From NCBI GenBank assembly GCA_015493405.1, contig WGDF01000368.1:1-6029 (forward strand): a stretch of DNA of 6,029 bases. Direction: 5' to 3'. The translations under genes and the position numbers were made by a program. This document shows positions 1 through 5,869 of this stretch, piece by piece. Origin of the DNA: Flavobacteriaceae bacterium (GTDB lineage Bacteria; Bacteroidota; Bacteroidia; Flavobacteriales; Flavobacteriaceae). The notes under the pieces were generated by a model. The model ran no database searches. It was given only the letters and a program-made list of their open reading frames with translations, and was not told the DNA's origin. Numbering within the stretch: position 1 is the stretch's first letter; the number at the start of each line of letters is the position of its first letter.

Positions 1-1
1 C

Positions 2-298
2 TATTTTTCATATGATTTATCCCAACACATCTCTGTCTTTGGTGGCGCCGGCGTCAACACAGGTAGTTCTCATATTATGGTACAAGGAAATTACCCCGTA
101 TATGTTGCCGATCCTACCGGAACAGGCGCCGTTGTGGCACAAGATGTCAAAGACCCTCTGGACATCAACAACAACTTTAGCAGAGAAAAACTGGAGTTTG
201 GGGTCCGCGGAGATTGGGATCATTTCTTTATACAAGCCGGCTACAATGCCGCAACTTATGGCGGTCTCAGCTTTAATTTGGGCTATAAAATGCTTTAA
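2..298 (+). CDS. Probable outer-membrane beta-barrel protein, C-terminal fragment (5' partial)
   Basis: The reading frame is open from base 2 to a TAA at 296-298 and gives 98 residues, so the gene begins left of the window. The peptide alternates polar and aromatic or hydrophobic residues in short strands separated by Gly, Asn and Asp turns. It ends in a strand running FNLGYKML, as the last strand of Bacteroidota outer-membrane barrels often does. The middle part (GNYPVYVADP and onward) recalls the DUF6588 family, but I make that link from memory only. An internal ATG at 77 is not needed as a start, because the upstream codons continue the same barrel-like pattern. The fragment looks richer in G and C than the intergenic DNA after it, as expected for coding sequence. 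Being coding and barrel-like is fairly secure; the family is not. Confidence 0.7.
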   Translation, partial: YFSYDLSQHISVFGGAGVNTGSSHIMVQGNYPVYVADPTGTGAVVAQDVKDPLDINNNFSREKLEFGVRGDWDHFFIQAGYNAATYGGLSFNLGYKML

Positions 299-364
299 AT
301 CTATATACTATTCTCTTTAGGCTTAAAAAAATATGGATATTTAGAGAAATAAGCCACGAAAATA

Positions 365-395
365 TTTGTCTAATAAAAAATAATTCATAAATTTG
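365..395 (+). promoter_or_regulatory. Bacteroidota-type promoter for rpmB-rpmG-DUF4295
   Basis: TTTG at 365-368 and TAAATTTG at 388-395 are separated by exactly 19 bases. This matches the Bacteroidota primary sigma factor consensus (TTTG or TTG, about 19 bases, TAnnTTTG) at every defined position. Transcription would begin around 401-403, leaving a leader of some 28 bases before rpmB. It is the best promoter match in the window, which suits a ribosomal protein operon. Confidence 0.8.
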
Positions 396-429
396 CACTC
401 AATTTTGAATAAGATAAAAATAAAGCGAG

Positions 430-675
430 ATGTCGAGAGTTTGTGAAATAACAGGAAAAAAAGTGATGATGGGCAACAATGTGTCCCATGCACATAACAA
501 AACCAAAAGAAGATTTGATATCAATCTTTTTAAGAAGAAATTTTATATTCCTGAAGAAGACCGCTGGGTAACCTTAAAAGTTTCTAAAGCAGGATTAAAA
601 ATTATTGATAAAAAAGGTGTAGCTGCAGCTATGAAAGAAGCTAAAGCTAAAGGCTATCTAACAAGAAACGTATAA
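430..675 (+). CDS. rpmB: 50S ribosomal protein L28 (bL28)
   Basis: This 81-residue protein is a structural component of the large ribosomal subunit. The N-terminus [11 protein letters not shown], the basic segment [11 protein letters not shown] at residues 19-29 and the block [11 protein letters not shown] at 42-52 are typical of L28, and the length fits the Bacteroidota form. Only one cysteine (C5) is present, so it cannot form the four-cysteine zinc site of some L28 proteins. The ATG at 430 is preceded by the A-rich GATAAAAATAAAGCGAG with no Shine-Dalgarno sequence. It is the first gene of a tight cluster with rpmG (12-base gap) and DUF4295, a standard arrangement in this phylum. The promoter at 365-395 should drive all three genes. 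Confidence 0.96.
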   Translation: MSRVCEITGKKVMMGNNVSHAHNKTKRRFDINLFKKKFYIPEEDRWVTLKVSKAGLKIIDKKGVAAAMKEAKAKGYLTRNV

Positions 676-687
676 ATTTAGAAAGAA

Positions 688-876
688 ATGGCAAAGAAAG
701 CAAAAGGTAACAGAGTGCAAGTCATATTGGAATGCACAGAGCACAAAGATAGTGGGCTTCCGGGTACTTCAAGATACATCACTACCAAAAATAGAAAAAA
801 TACACCCGGTAGATTAGAATTGAAAAAATATAATCCGATCATGCGTAAATATACTTTACACAAAGAAATTAAATAA
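688..876 (+). CDS. rpmG: 50S ribosomal protein L33 (bL33), zinc-independent form
   Basis: This 62-residue protein is a large-subunit component located near the E site. The family signature appears as [18 protein letters not shown] at residues 27-44, followed by LKKYNP. C16 is the only cysteine, so the paired CxxC motifs of zinc-binding L33 are missing and this is the cysteine-poor (C-minus) type. The leader TTTAGAAAGAA is purine-rich but not a clear ribosome binding site. The gene starts 12 bases after rpmB and is followed after 7 bases by the DUF4295 gene, so all three are probably on one mRNA. There is no second, zinc-dependent L33 copy in this window. Confidence 0.96.
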   Translation: MAKKAKGNRVQVILECTEHKDSGLPGTSRYITTKNRKNTPGRLELKKYNPIMRKYTLHKEIK

Positions 877-883
877 TTAAGAC

Positions 884-1033
884 ATGGCAAAGAAAACAGT
901 TGCAACCTTACAAACAGGTTCAAAAAAATTCACTAAAGTGATCCGTATGAAGAAATCACCTAAAACAGGTGCGTATGTCTTTGAAGAAAAAATTGTCAAT
1001 GCCGACTTGGCTAAAAACTTTTTCAAAAAGTAA
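884..1033 (+). CDS. DUF4295 small basic protein, probable ribosome-associated protein
   Basis: ATG at 884 opens a 49-residue frame ending in TAA at 1031-1033. The product starts MAKKTVATLQ and ends AKNFFKK, is rich in lysine, and has the conserved core of DUF4295 (KVIRMKKSPKTGAYVFEE at about 18-35). The family is about 50 residues long, restricted to Bacteroidota, and normally sits directly after rpmG, as here with a 7-base gap. From memory, the Flavobacterium johnsoniae ribosome structure contains an extra large-subunit protein named bL38, and I believe it is this family, but I cannot confirm that here. Gene position, charge and size all fit a ribosomal role. It is the last gene before a strong terminator. 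Confidence 0.9.
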   Translation: MAKKTVATLQTGSKKFTKVIRMKKSPKTGAYVFEEKIVNADLAKNFFKK

Positions 1034-1060
1034 TTTTTTTATAAAAATTAATTCCAAAAA

Positions 1061-1092
1061 AACCAATTGAGCTGGCTCAATTGGTTTTTTTT
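1061..1092 (+). terminator. Intrinsic terminator of the rpmB-rpmG-DUF4295 operon
   Basis: AACCAATTGAG (1061-1071) pairs perfectly with CTCAATTGGTT (1076-1086) around a CTGG loop, followed by an unbroken run of eight T at 1085-1092. A-rich bases at 1055-1060 can extend the stem against the T run. It begins 28 bases after the DUF4295 stop and separates the ribosomal cluster from ftsY. Confidence 0.92.
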
Positions 1093-1106
1093 ATGAAATA
1101 ATATTA

Positions 1107-1137
1107 TTTGGAATTTGCCTTAAAAAACATTATTTTG
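1107..1137 (+). promoter_or_regulatory. Probable promoter for ftsY
   Basis: TTTG at 1107-1110 lies 19 bases before TTATTTTG at 1130-1137, which matches TAnnTTTG except for T in place of A at the second position. Transcription would start near 1143, leaving a short leader before the ATG at 1161. Its place just after a strong terminator supports separate transcription of ftsY. Confidence 0.6.
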
Positions 1138-1160
1138 GGCCTTATTAATGAATACTTATT

Positions 1161-2108
1161 ATGTTTAAAAAAATATTTTCAAAAGATAAAAAGGAAAGCC
1201 TTGATAAAGGACTCGAAAAATCCAAAAAAAGTTTTTTTTCCAAATTATCCAAGGCAGTTGCCGGCAAATCTAAAGTTGATGATGAAGTCTTGGACGATTT
1301 GGAAGAAATTCTCATCACTTCTGATGTCGGCGTCGATACCACCCTCAAAATTATTGACCGCATCGAAAAAAGAGTCGCTAAAGATAAATATCTAGGCACC
1401 GGCGAACTCAATAAAATATTACGAGAAGAAATAGCCGGACTATTGGCTGAAAACGAACTCAGTCATGCTTTAAAATTCAGTCCTGAAACTACTAAACCTT
1501 ATGTTATTATGGTTGTAGGTGTTAATGGCGTCGGCAAAACAACCACGATTGGCAAACTGGCCAACAAGTTTAAGAATGAAGGCAAAAAAGTTGTGTTAGG
1601 CGCAGCTGACACCTTTAGAGCTGCAGCCATAGACCAATTGGAGATTTGGGCCAATCGCGTCAATATTCCCATCATTAAACAAAAAATGGGGAGTGACCCT
1701 GCTTCTGTCGTTTTTGACACACTGCAATCTGCCGTTGCCAATGATATTGATATCGTATTAATAGATACGGCAGGCCGTTTGCACAACAAAATCAATTTGA
1801 TGAACGAATTGAGTAAAATCAAAAATGTTATGCAAAAAATTATTCCGGAAGCACCACATGAGATTCTATTGGTTTTAGATGGCTCAACAGGGCAAAATGC
1901 TTTTGAACAAGCTAAGCAATTTACCAAAGCTACGGAAGTCAATGCTCTAGCCGTTACAAAACTAGACGGCACAGCCAAAGGTGGCGTAGTTATAGGTATT
2001 TCCGATCAATTTCAAATACCGGTTAAATATATCGGAGTAGGAGAAAAAATTGAAGATTTACAAGAATTTGATAAAAATGAGTTTGTGGACTCGTTTTTTA
2101 AAGATTAA
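1161..2108 (+). CDS. ftsY: Signal recognition particle receptor FtsY
   Basis: FtsY is the SRP-family GTPase that docks SRP-bound ribosomes at the inner membrane and so directs membrane proteins to the translocon. The 315-residue product has the helical N domain up to about 105 and the G domain after it. It shows P-loop GVNGVGKT (120-127), DTFRAAA (150-156), DTAGR (202-206), TKLDG (266-270), TAKGG (271-275) and GVGE (292-295), with the closing DLQEF at 299-303. The long acidic A domain of the E. coli protein is absent. In its place is a short lysine-rich N-terminus (MFKKIFSKDKK) that could contact the membrane. The ATG at 1161 has no Shine-Dalgarno sequence but lies properly downstream of the predicted promoter. 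Codons 22-27 contain an A7-G-T8 tract. Position after rpmB-rpmG-DUF4295 is conserved in the phylum. Confidence 0.97.
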   Translation: MFKKIFSKDKKESLDKGLEKSKKSFFSKLSKAVAGKSKVDDEVLDDLEEILITSDVGVDTTLKIIDRIEKRVAKDKYLGTGELNKILREEIAGLLAENELSHALKFSPETTKPYVIMVVGVNGVGKTTTIGKLANKFKNEGKKVVLGAADTFRAAAIDQLEIWANRVNIPIIKQKMGSDPASVVFDTLQSAVANDIDIVLIDTAGRLHNKINLMNELSKIKNVMQKIIPEAPHEILLVLDGSTGQNAFEQAKQFTKATEVNALAVTKLDGTAKGGVVIGISDQFQIPVKYIGVGEKIEDLQEFDKNEFVDSFFKD

Positions 2109-2201
2109 ATTAGGCAGCTCAAATAATTTTTTATATTTTTATGCGTTTTTTATATTTTCTTATAATTAATTTTTCAAATTAAAAACTCATTTTTTGACAA
2201 C

Positions 2202-3179
2202 ATGAAAAAAAATATTTATATCCTCTTTCTATTTTTATGGCTTAGCCCTCATATTATAAAAGCTCAAGAAGGCATTCCCATCTACCATGATTACTTATCA
2301 GATAATTTATATTTGCTCCATCCCTCGATGGCAGGTGCCAGTAGTTGCGCTAAAATAAGATTGACCGGACGAATGCAATGGTTTGACATGGCAGATAATC
2401 CTATGTTACAAACCTTTAGTTTTCAAACCCACTTGGGCGAAGAAGGACAAAATGGGTTTGGCGCTATTATTTTCAATGACCGCAATGGTTATCATTCTCA
2501 AAAGGGATTACAATTGGCCTTTGCCCATCATCTTAATTTTGGTAACGGAGCCTATGTCAACAAATTATCCTTTGGTATTGCCGGAACATTAGTGCAGAAT
2601 CAATTGGACGAAACCAGTTTTGACCCCGCCAGATATGATCCGATCATCTCCGGTGTTATTCAAAGTGCAATGTATTACAATCTAGATTTTGGCTTATCCT
2701 ACCACTTAAGAGGTTTCTTTTTTAATGCAACGTTAAAAAATGCTCTTTTGGCCAGTCGTAATTTATATTCCGGATTTGAACAAGTCAACTTAAGAAATTA
2801 TGTCGTCTCTATGGGAATTTATGCCGGCAAAGGAAATATTCATTTTGAACCTTCCGTATTGGTCCAATACAAAGACTTTTCCGGACAAATGATTACCGAT
2901 GGCAATCTAAAATTTTATTTTACATTAGCAGGGCATAATCAAGTTTATGTGGGCGCTTCCTACAGAAGAGATTGGCTCAAAGATGCCAATCAATCCTTTT
3001 ATCAAAATATAACCCCTATTCTTGGCGCCAGAATTAATAAGTTCACTATAGCCTATACCTACACCTATGACTTATCGGATATCCCATTGAGCAATAGCGG
3101 TTTTCACCAAATAACTTTGGGTTATAATTTTAATTGTCGCAAACAATTAGTCAGACTAGGATGCCCTGAAATTTTTTAA
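2202..3179 (+). CDS. PorP/SprF family type IX secretion system membrane protein
   Basis: This 325-residue outer-membrane barrel protein belongs to the PorP/SprF family, whose members help secrete or anchor type IX cargo such as gliding adhesins. A signal peptide occupies residues 1-21 (MKKN, a hydrophobic core, then IIKA before Q22). Family marks are LHPSMAG (39-45), RMQW (57-60), GFGAIIFNDRNG (85-96) and the closing segment YTYDLSD (286-292) to FHQITLGYNF (301-310). The length is normal. Two late cysteines (C312, C321) follow the last strand. Such genes are often next to a large secreted protein with a C-terminal sorting domain; here the neighbours are ftsY and DUF4834, so this is an orphan paralog whose cargo cannot be named. 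I see no clean promoter in the AT-rich gap before it, so readthrough from ftsY is possible. Its stop overlaps that of the convergent DUF4834 gene. Confidence 0.92.
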   Translation: MKKNIYILFLFLWLSPHIIKAQEGIPIYHDYLSDNLYLLHPSMAGASSCAKIRLTGRMQWFDMADNPMLQTFSFQTHLGEEGQNGFGAIIFNDRNGYHSQKGLQLAFAHHLNFGNGAYVNKLSFGIAGTLVQNQLDETSFDPARYDPIISGVIQSAMYYNLDFGLSYHLRGFFFNATLKNALLASRNLYSGFEQVNLRNYVVSMGIYAGKGNIHFEPSVLVQYKDFSGQMITDGNLKFYFTLAGHNQVYVGASYRRDWLKDANQSFYQNITPILGARINKFTIAYTYTYDLSDIPLSNSGFHQITLGYNFNCRKQLVRLGCPEIF

Positions 3180-3439
3180 TCGACCTCTTCAAAATCGACA
3201 AATTCTCCCTCGTCATATTGTGAAGAATTTGATTTTTCAGACGGTTTCTTTTCAATATAGGTTTCGCCTGCTTTAGTTTTAGGTCGTTCTTTGTAATAAG
3301 GATTGTTAAACTGATTTTCGAAATTTTGGGAGGCTTTCTCCATCATTTTCTTCGCCATCATTGGCGCTAATAAACGCATGACAATTTTGAAAATATAATA
3401 TACAACCAATATAATAATAATCGTTTTTAATATACCCAT
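3176..3439 (-). CDS. DUF4834 family small membrane protein
   Basis: The function is unknown. With the start at 3439 the product has 87 residues: MGILKT, one hydrophobic segment at about 5-24, a basic stretch RLLAPMMAKKMMEKA (22-36), a polar linker, and an acidic tail GEFVDFEEVD (78-87). The single N-terminal helix plus a GE-aromatic-VD-aromatic-EE tail is the DUF4834 pattern. The frame stays open upstream to an ATG at 3478, but the promoter element at 3459-3466 lies inside that extension, and residues added there (MIINYICLIK) do not resemble the family, so I chose the inner start. The positive residues after the helix suggest that the C-terminal part is cytoplasmic. The gene diverges from recF and its stop overlaps the stop of the porP-like gene. 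Confidence 0.82.
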   Translation of the reverse strand: MGILKTIIIILVVYYIFKIVMRLLAPMMAKKMMEKASQNFENQFNNPYYKERPKTKAGETYIEKKPSEKSNSSQYDEGEFVDFEEVD

Positions 3440-3458
3440 AACATAAATTTTAATCAGA

Positions 3459-3466
3459 CAAATATA
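3459..3466 (-). promoter_or_regulatory. Promoter -7 box for the DUF4834 gene
   Basis: Read on the minus strand, the bases are TATATTTG, a perfect TAnnTTTG. The position about 19 bases upstream reads ATGC, so the -33 box is weak. Transcription would begin near 3452, just before the start codon at 3439. This rules against the upstream ATG at 3478. Confidence 0.6.
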
Positions 3467-3483
3467 GTTTATAATCATAAAAC

Positions 3484-3514
3484 TTGCATATTTTTTTTGC
3501 TTTGTTTAACTTTA
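3484..3514 (+). promoter_or_regulatory. Possible promoter for recF
   Basis: TTG at 3484-3486 is followed after 20 bases by TAACTTTA at 3507-3514, which matches TAnnTTTG except for the final base. Transcription would start near 3521, very close to the ATG at 3531. The match is moderate, but the gene is divergent from its left neighbour and must have a promoter in this 90-base gap. Confidence 0.35.
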
Positions 3515-3530
3515 TCGTTTACTAAAAATC

Positions 3531-4610
3531 ATGTATTTACAAGAATTAAAGCTTTTTAATTTTAAGAATTTTGCCGAGCAATCCTTTGAATTTGATCACA
3601 AAATCAACTGTTTTGTAGGGAATAATGGTGTTGGAAAAACTAATATTCTTGATGCTATTTATTTTTTGGCACTTGGCAAATCTTATTTTAATCATAACAT
3701 TCGCCAAATCATCAAATTTGAGGAACCGGCTTTTAGCATAAAAGGCCTTTTTAATATTGCCGATAAAAACGAAATAATACAAGTCAGTTATCAAATTGAT
3801 AAAAAGAAAACCATCAAACGTAATAATAAAACCTACGACCGATTGGCCGATCATATCGGTCTGATTCCATTGGTTATGATTTCGCCATATGACCGCGATT
3901 TGATCTCTGAAAGTGGTGAAACACGTCGTAAATTTATTGATAAAATCATTTCTCAAGCCGATGCCAATTATTTATCTGCTTTGATCCACTATCAAAAAGT
4001 GTTGGCACAACGAAATCGCTTATTGAAATATTTTGCAGCCAATCATCATTTTGACCGAGATACGCTACATATTTACAATCAACAATTGCATCAATACGGC
4101 AGTTTAATATTCAACAAACGTAAACTTTTTATCCAAAATTTTTCCGAGTTTCTAAAAGCTAAATATGCCGTGTTGTCACAAGATAAAGAAGCCGTTGATA
4201 TCAGTTATTATTCCGAACTCGAAATCAAACCCCTCATCGATTTATTAGAAGAAAACATTCAGAAAGATCGCTTGCTGCAACATACCTCTAAAGGCATTCA
4301 CCGAGACGATTTTTTATTTGAAATCAATGAAAAACCTATTCGGAAATTTGGCAGTCAAGGGCAACAAAAATCCTTTTTAATCGCATTGAGATTGGCCGAA
4401 TTTGAATTTTTAAAACTTGAATCACAGCAAATCCCGATTCTGCTATTTGATGATATATTTGATAAATTAGATGAAAATAGAGTGGCTCAAATTGTCAAAA
4501 TGGTTAATGATAAAAGCTTTGGGCAAATTTTTATATCGGACACCCATGTCGAACGCACTGAAAGTTTGGTTAAAGATACCCATCAAAGTTTTAAAATATT
4601 TGAACTCTAA
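3531..4610 (+). CDS. recF: DNA replication and repair protein RecF
   Basis: RecF is an SMC/ABC-type ATPase that works with RecO and RecR to load RecA at single-strand gaps, acting in the cytoplasm on DNA. The 359-residue length is normal. The N-terminus MYLQELKLFNFKNF is typical and is followed by Walker A GNNGVGKT (30-37), LGKSYF (48-53), the RecF block SPYDRDLISESGETRRKFID (118-137), the ABC signature GSQGQQKS (274-281), Walker B ILLFDDIFDKLD (303-314) and the switch histidine H339 in ISDTH. No key residue is missing. The ATG at 3531 starts exactly at the family N-terminus and is preceded by ACTAAAAATC, with no Shine-Dalgarno sequence. It is divergent from DUF4834 and is not next to dnaA, dnaN or gyrB, which is usual for this phylum. 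No terminator is visible before the next gene. Confidence 0.96.
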   Translation: MYLQELKLFNFKNFAEQSFEFDHKINCFVGNNGVGKTNILDAIYFLALGKSYFNHNIRQIIKFEEPAFSIKGLFNIADKNEIIQVSYQIDKKKTIKRNNKTYDRLADHIGLIPLVMISPYDRDLISESGETRRKFIDKIISQADANYLSALIHYQKVLAQRNRLLKYFAANHHFDRDTLHIYNQQLHQYGSLIFNKRKLFIQNFSEFLKAKYAVLSQDKEAVDISYYSELEIKPLIDLLEENIQKDRLLQHTSKGIHRDDFLFEINEKPIRKFGSQGQQKSFLIALRLAEFEFLKLESQQIPILLFDDIFDKLDENRVAQIVKMVNDKSFGQIFISDTHVERTESLVKDTHQSFKIFEL

Positions 4611-4623
4611 ATGATTTTTGTCC

Positions 4624-4654
4624 TTTTACCCGACTGAAAAAAATATTACATTTG
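4624..4654 (+). promoter_or_regulatory. Promoter for the PorT-like barrel gene
   Basis: TACATTTG at 4647-4654 is a perfect TAnnTTTG box. Nineteen bases upstream lies TTTT (4624-4627), one base off TTTG. Transcription would begin near 4661, about 12 bases before the ATG at 4674. Confidence 0.6.
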
Positions 4655-4673
4655 GTATATCTTAAAAACTATT

Positions 4674-5429
4674 ATGATGAAAACAAAACATTTATTTCAA
4701 ATTTTAATGGTCTTTTTTTTGACTTATCAGATGAATGGTCAAATAAAATGGGGCGTGCAATTGGGCTTAAACAACACCAATATTTCTCAATCTATCAGTG
4801 ATGACTACAGAGATTACAATTATCCAACCAAATCAAAATTCGGTTTCAATCTGGGCATCGTGGCAGAATACCCGCTTAATGATCAAATGGGGTTACAAAC
4901 AGCTTTATTATTTACACAAAAGGGTTACCAAATAGATTGGGATGCACTTTTGAAAAGAGAAGGAATGAGTGGCAGCGTTGACGGTTACTGGACCTACAAT
5001 TATAACTATTTGGCATTACCACTTCATTTTTATTATAATATTGACAATATCTACCTTACAGCAGGGCCTTACTTTGCTTACGGTTTAGGCGGTACTTCCA
5101 AAATAGACGCGACTTACACTAATGACGGCTCTTCTGACAATGCAAAACAAACTGATGCTTTGCAAGCAGTATCCGGTTCCGTTGATGAAGATGCTTTTGT
5201 TGATGATGAAAGTGACATTCCTGTAATTAAAGCTTACAACGCTTTTGATGTTGGTCTTGATTTAGGTGTGGGCTATAAATTGCAACAATTTATGCTGAAA
5301 TTGCAATACAGTATAGGCTTTAACAATCTTACACCACATTTAAAAAATGCTGCATATTTTGACCCAAACAATTTAAAGAAAACAAATAAAGGCTTCAATA
5401 TTTCCTTGGTTTATTATTTAACCAAATAA
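4674..5429 (+). CDS. PorT-like outer-membrane beta-barrel protein
   Basis: The 251-residue product is a probable eight-stranded outer-membrane barrel of the OMP_b-brl_2 (PorT-like porin) family. A signal peptide covers residues 1-22, with cleavage likely between G22 and Q23 in QMNGQ. After it come WGVQLGLN (26-33), FGFNLGIVAEYPL (56-68), GLQTALLFTQKGY (73-85), the family mark YNYLALPLHFYY (110-121), YLTAGPYFAYGLGG (127-140), FDVGLDLGVGY (191-201) and a closing strand FNISLVYYLTK. The segment 148-183 between strands is long, polar and acidic (VDEDAFVDDESD) and is probably an exposed loop. The start could be 4674 or the next codon, 4677; neither has a Shine-Dalgarno sequence. Ligand and role are unknown; family members are usually annotated only as porin-like. 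It has its own promoter and terminator, so it is probably a single-gene unit. Confidence 0.88.
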   Translation: MMKTKHLFQILMVFFLTYQMNGQIKWGVQLGLNNTNISQSISDDYRDYNYPTKSKFGFNLGIVAEYPLNDQMGLQTALLFTQKGYQIDWDALLKREGMSGSVDGYWTYNYNYLALPLHFYYNIDNIYLTAGPYFAYGLGGTSKIDATYTNDGSSDNAKQTDALQAVSGSVDEDAFVDDESDIPVIKAYNAFDVGLDLGVGYKLQQFMLKLQYSIGFNNLTPHLKNAAYFDPNNLKKTNKGFNISLVYYLTK

Positions 5430-5449
5430 AAGTCTTTAAATCCGGATAT

Positions 5450-5487
5450 AAAACGAGGCTGTCTCTATTTGAAACAGCCTCGTTTTT
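5450..5487. terminator. Bidirectional intrinsic terminator
   Basis: ACGAGGCTGT (5453-5462) pairs perfectly with ACAGCCTCGT (5474-5483) around an 11-base loop. T runs follow on the plus strand (5483-5487, then AGTTTTT), and a shorter T run follows on the minus strand (from A at 5450-5453). It sits between two convergent genes, so it can end both the barrel and the ferredoxin transcripts. GAGGCTGT-type stems are common in this phylum. Confidence 0.9.
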
Positions 5488-5512
5488 AGTTTTTAATCAA
5501 CAGAATATACAA

Positions 5513-5830
5513 TTAATCTACGCAATGTAATTTTTTGTATTTTTCCATTAATTCTTCAGGAGATTCTTCATGATTAGGGTCTTTGTCAATAGCATCAACG
5601 GGACATACAGCCACACATTGAGGTTCATCAAAGAAACCGACACATTCCGTACATTTGTTCGGTACGATATAATAGAATTCATCTGAAATAGGATCTTGAG
5701 CGGCATCGTCATCCTGACAAGTGCCATCAGCCATATTCCATTCTTCACCAGGCTCGTAAATAGCAGTATTGGGACATTCTGCCAAACAAGCACCGCAATT
5801 GATACAATCTTCGTTAATAAATAATGCCAT
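5513..5830 (-). CDS. 2[4Fe-4S] ferredoxin
   Basis: This 105-residue protein is a soluble low-potential electron carrier with two four-iron clusters. The first motif is C9-x2-C12-x2-C15-x3-C19-P. The second is C60-x2-C63-x8-C72-x3-C76-P, the extended spacing seen in YfhL- and Allochromatium-type ferredoxins. Between them is an acidic insert of about 40 residues ([13 protein letters not shown] and onward), which is usual in the Bacteroidota version. Additional cysteines C38 and C103 are outside the cluster motifs. The start at 5830 gives the typical [13 protein letters not shown]; its leader is A-rich without a Shine-Dalgarno sequence. It diverges from an acyl-CoA reductase gene, a pairing I recall from other Flavobacteriia, and may give electrons to an enzyme elsewhere. 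The redox partner cannot be read from this window. Confidence 0.94.
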   Translation of the reverse strand: MALFINEDCINCGACLAECPNTAIYEPGEEWNMADGTCQDDDAAQDPISDEFYYIVPNKCTECVGFFDEPQCVAVCPVDAIDKDPNHEESPEELMEKYKKLHCVD

Positions 5831-5857
5831 AGTTTTAATTTTTATGTATTAATAGTT

Positions 5858-5865
5858 TAATTTTG
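5858..5865 (+). promoter_or_regulatory. Possible promoter -7 box for acyl-CoA reductase
   Basis: TAATTTTG is a perfect TAnnTTTG match, but the bases 19 upstream (TTAA) are a poor -33 box. Transcription would begin near 5872, about 20 bases before the ATG at 5893. The box lies next to the opposing ferredoxin box at 5870-5877. Confidence 0.45.
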
Positions 5866-5869
5866 TAGA

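Noticed and set aside
678..923. 81-codon minus-strand frame opposite rpmG and the DUF4295 start
   Set aside because: It spans two confident plus-strand genes and their gap, and its hydrophobic product arises from reading lysine-rich codons in reverse.
1108..1395. 95-codon plus-strand frame overlapping the ftsY start
   Set aside because: It is a lysine-rich frame-shifted reading of ftsY; it covers the ftsY promoter and has no family pattern.
1499..1978. 159-codon open frame on the minus strand opposite ftsY
   Set aside because: It mirrors the G-domain coding sequence, has no recognisable family, and ftsY is certain on the other strand; it is an antisense shadow.
3491..3498. Run of eight T upstream of recF, considered as a terminator
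   Set aside because: No hairpin precedes it on the plus strand, and there is no plus-strand gene just upstream to terminate.
3837..3861. Inverted repeat GACCGAT / ATCGGTC with an 11-base spacer
   Set aside because: It lies within the recF coding sequence with no T run or promoter nearby; probably chance from codon choice.
3546..3956. 136-codon open frame on the minus strand within recF
   Set aside because: It lies entirely opposite conserved RecF motifs and has no leader, promoter or known family features.
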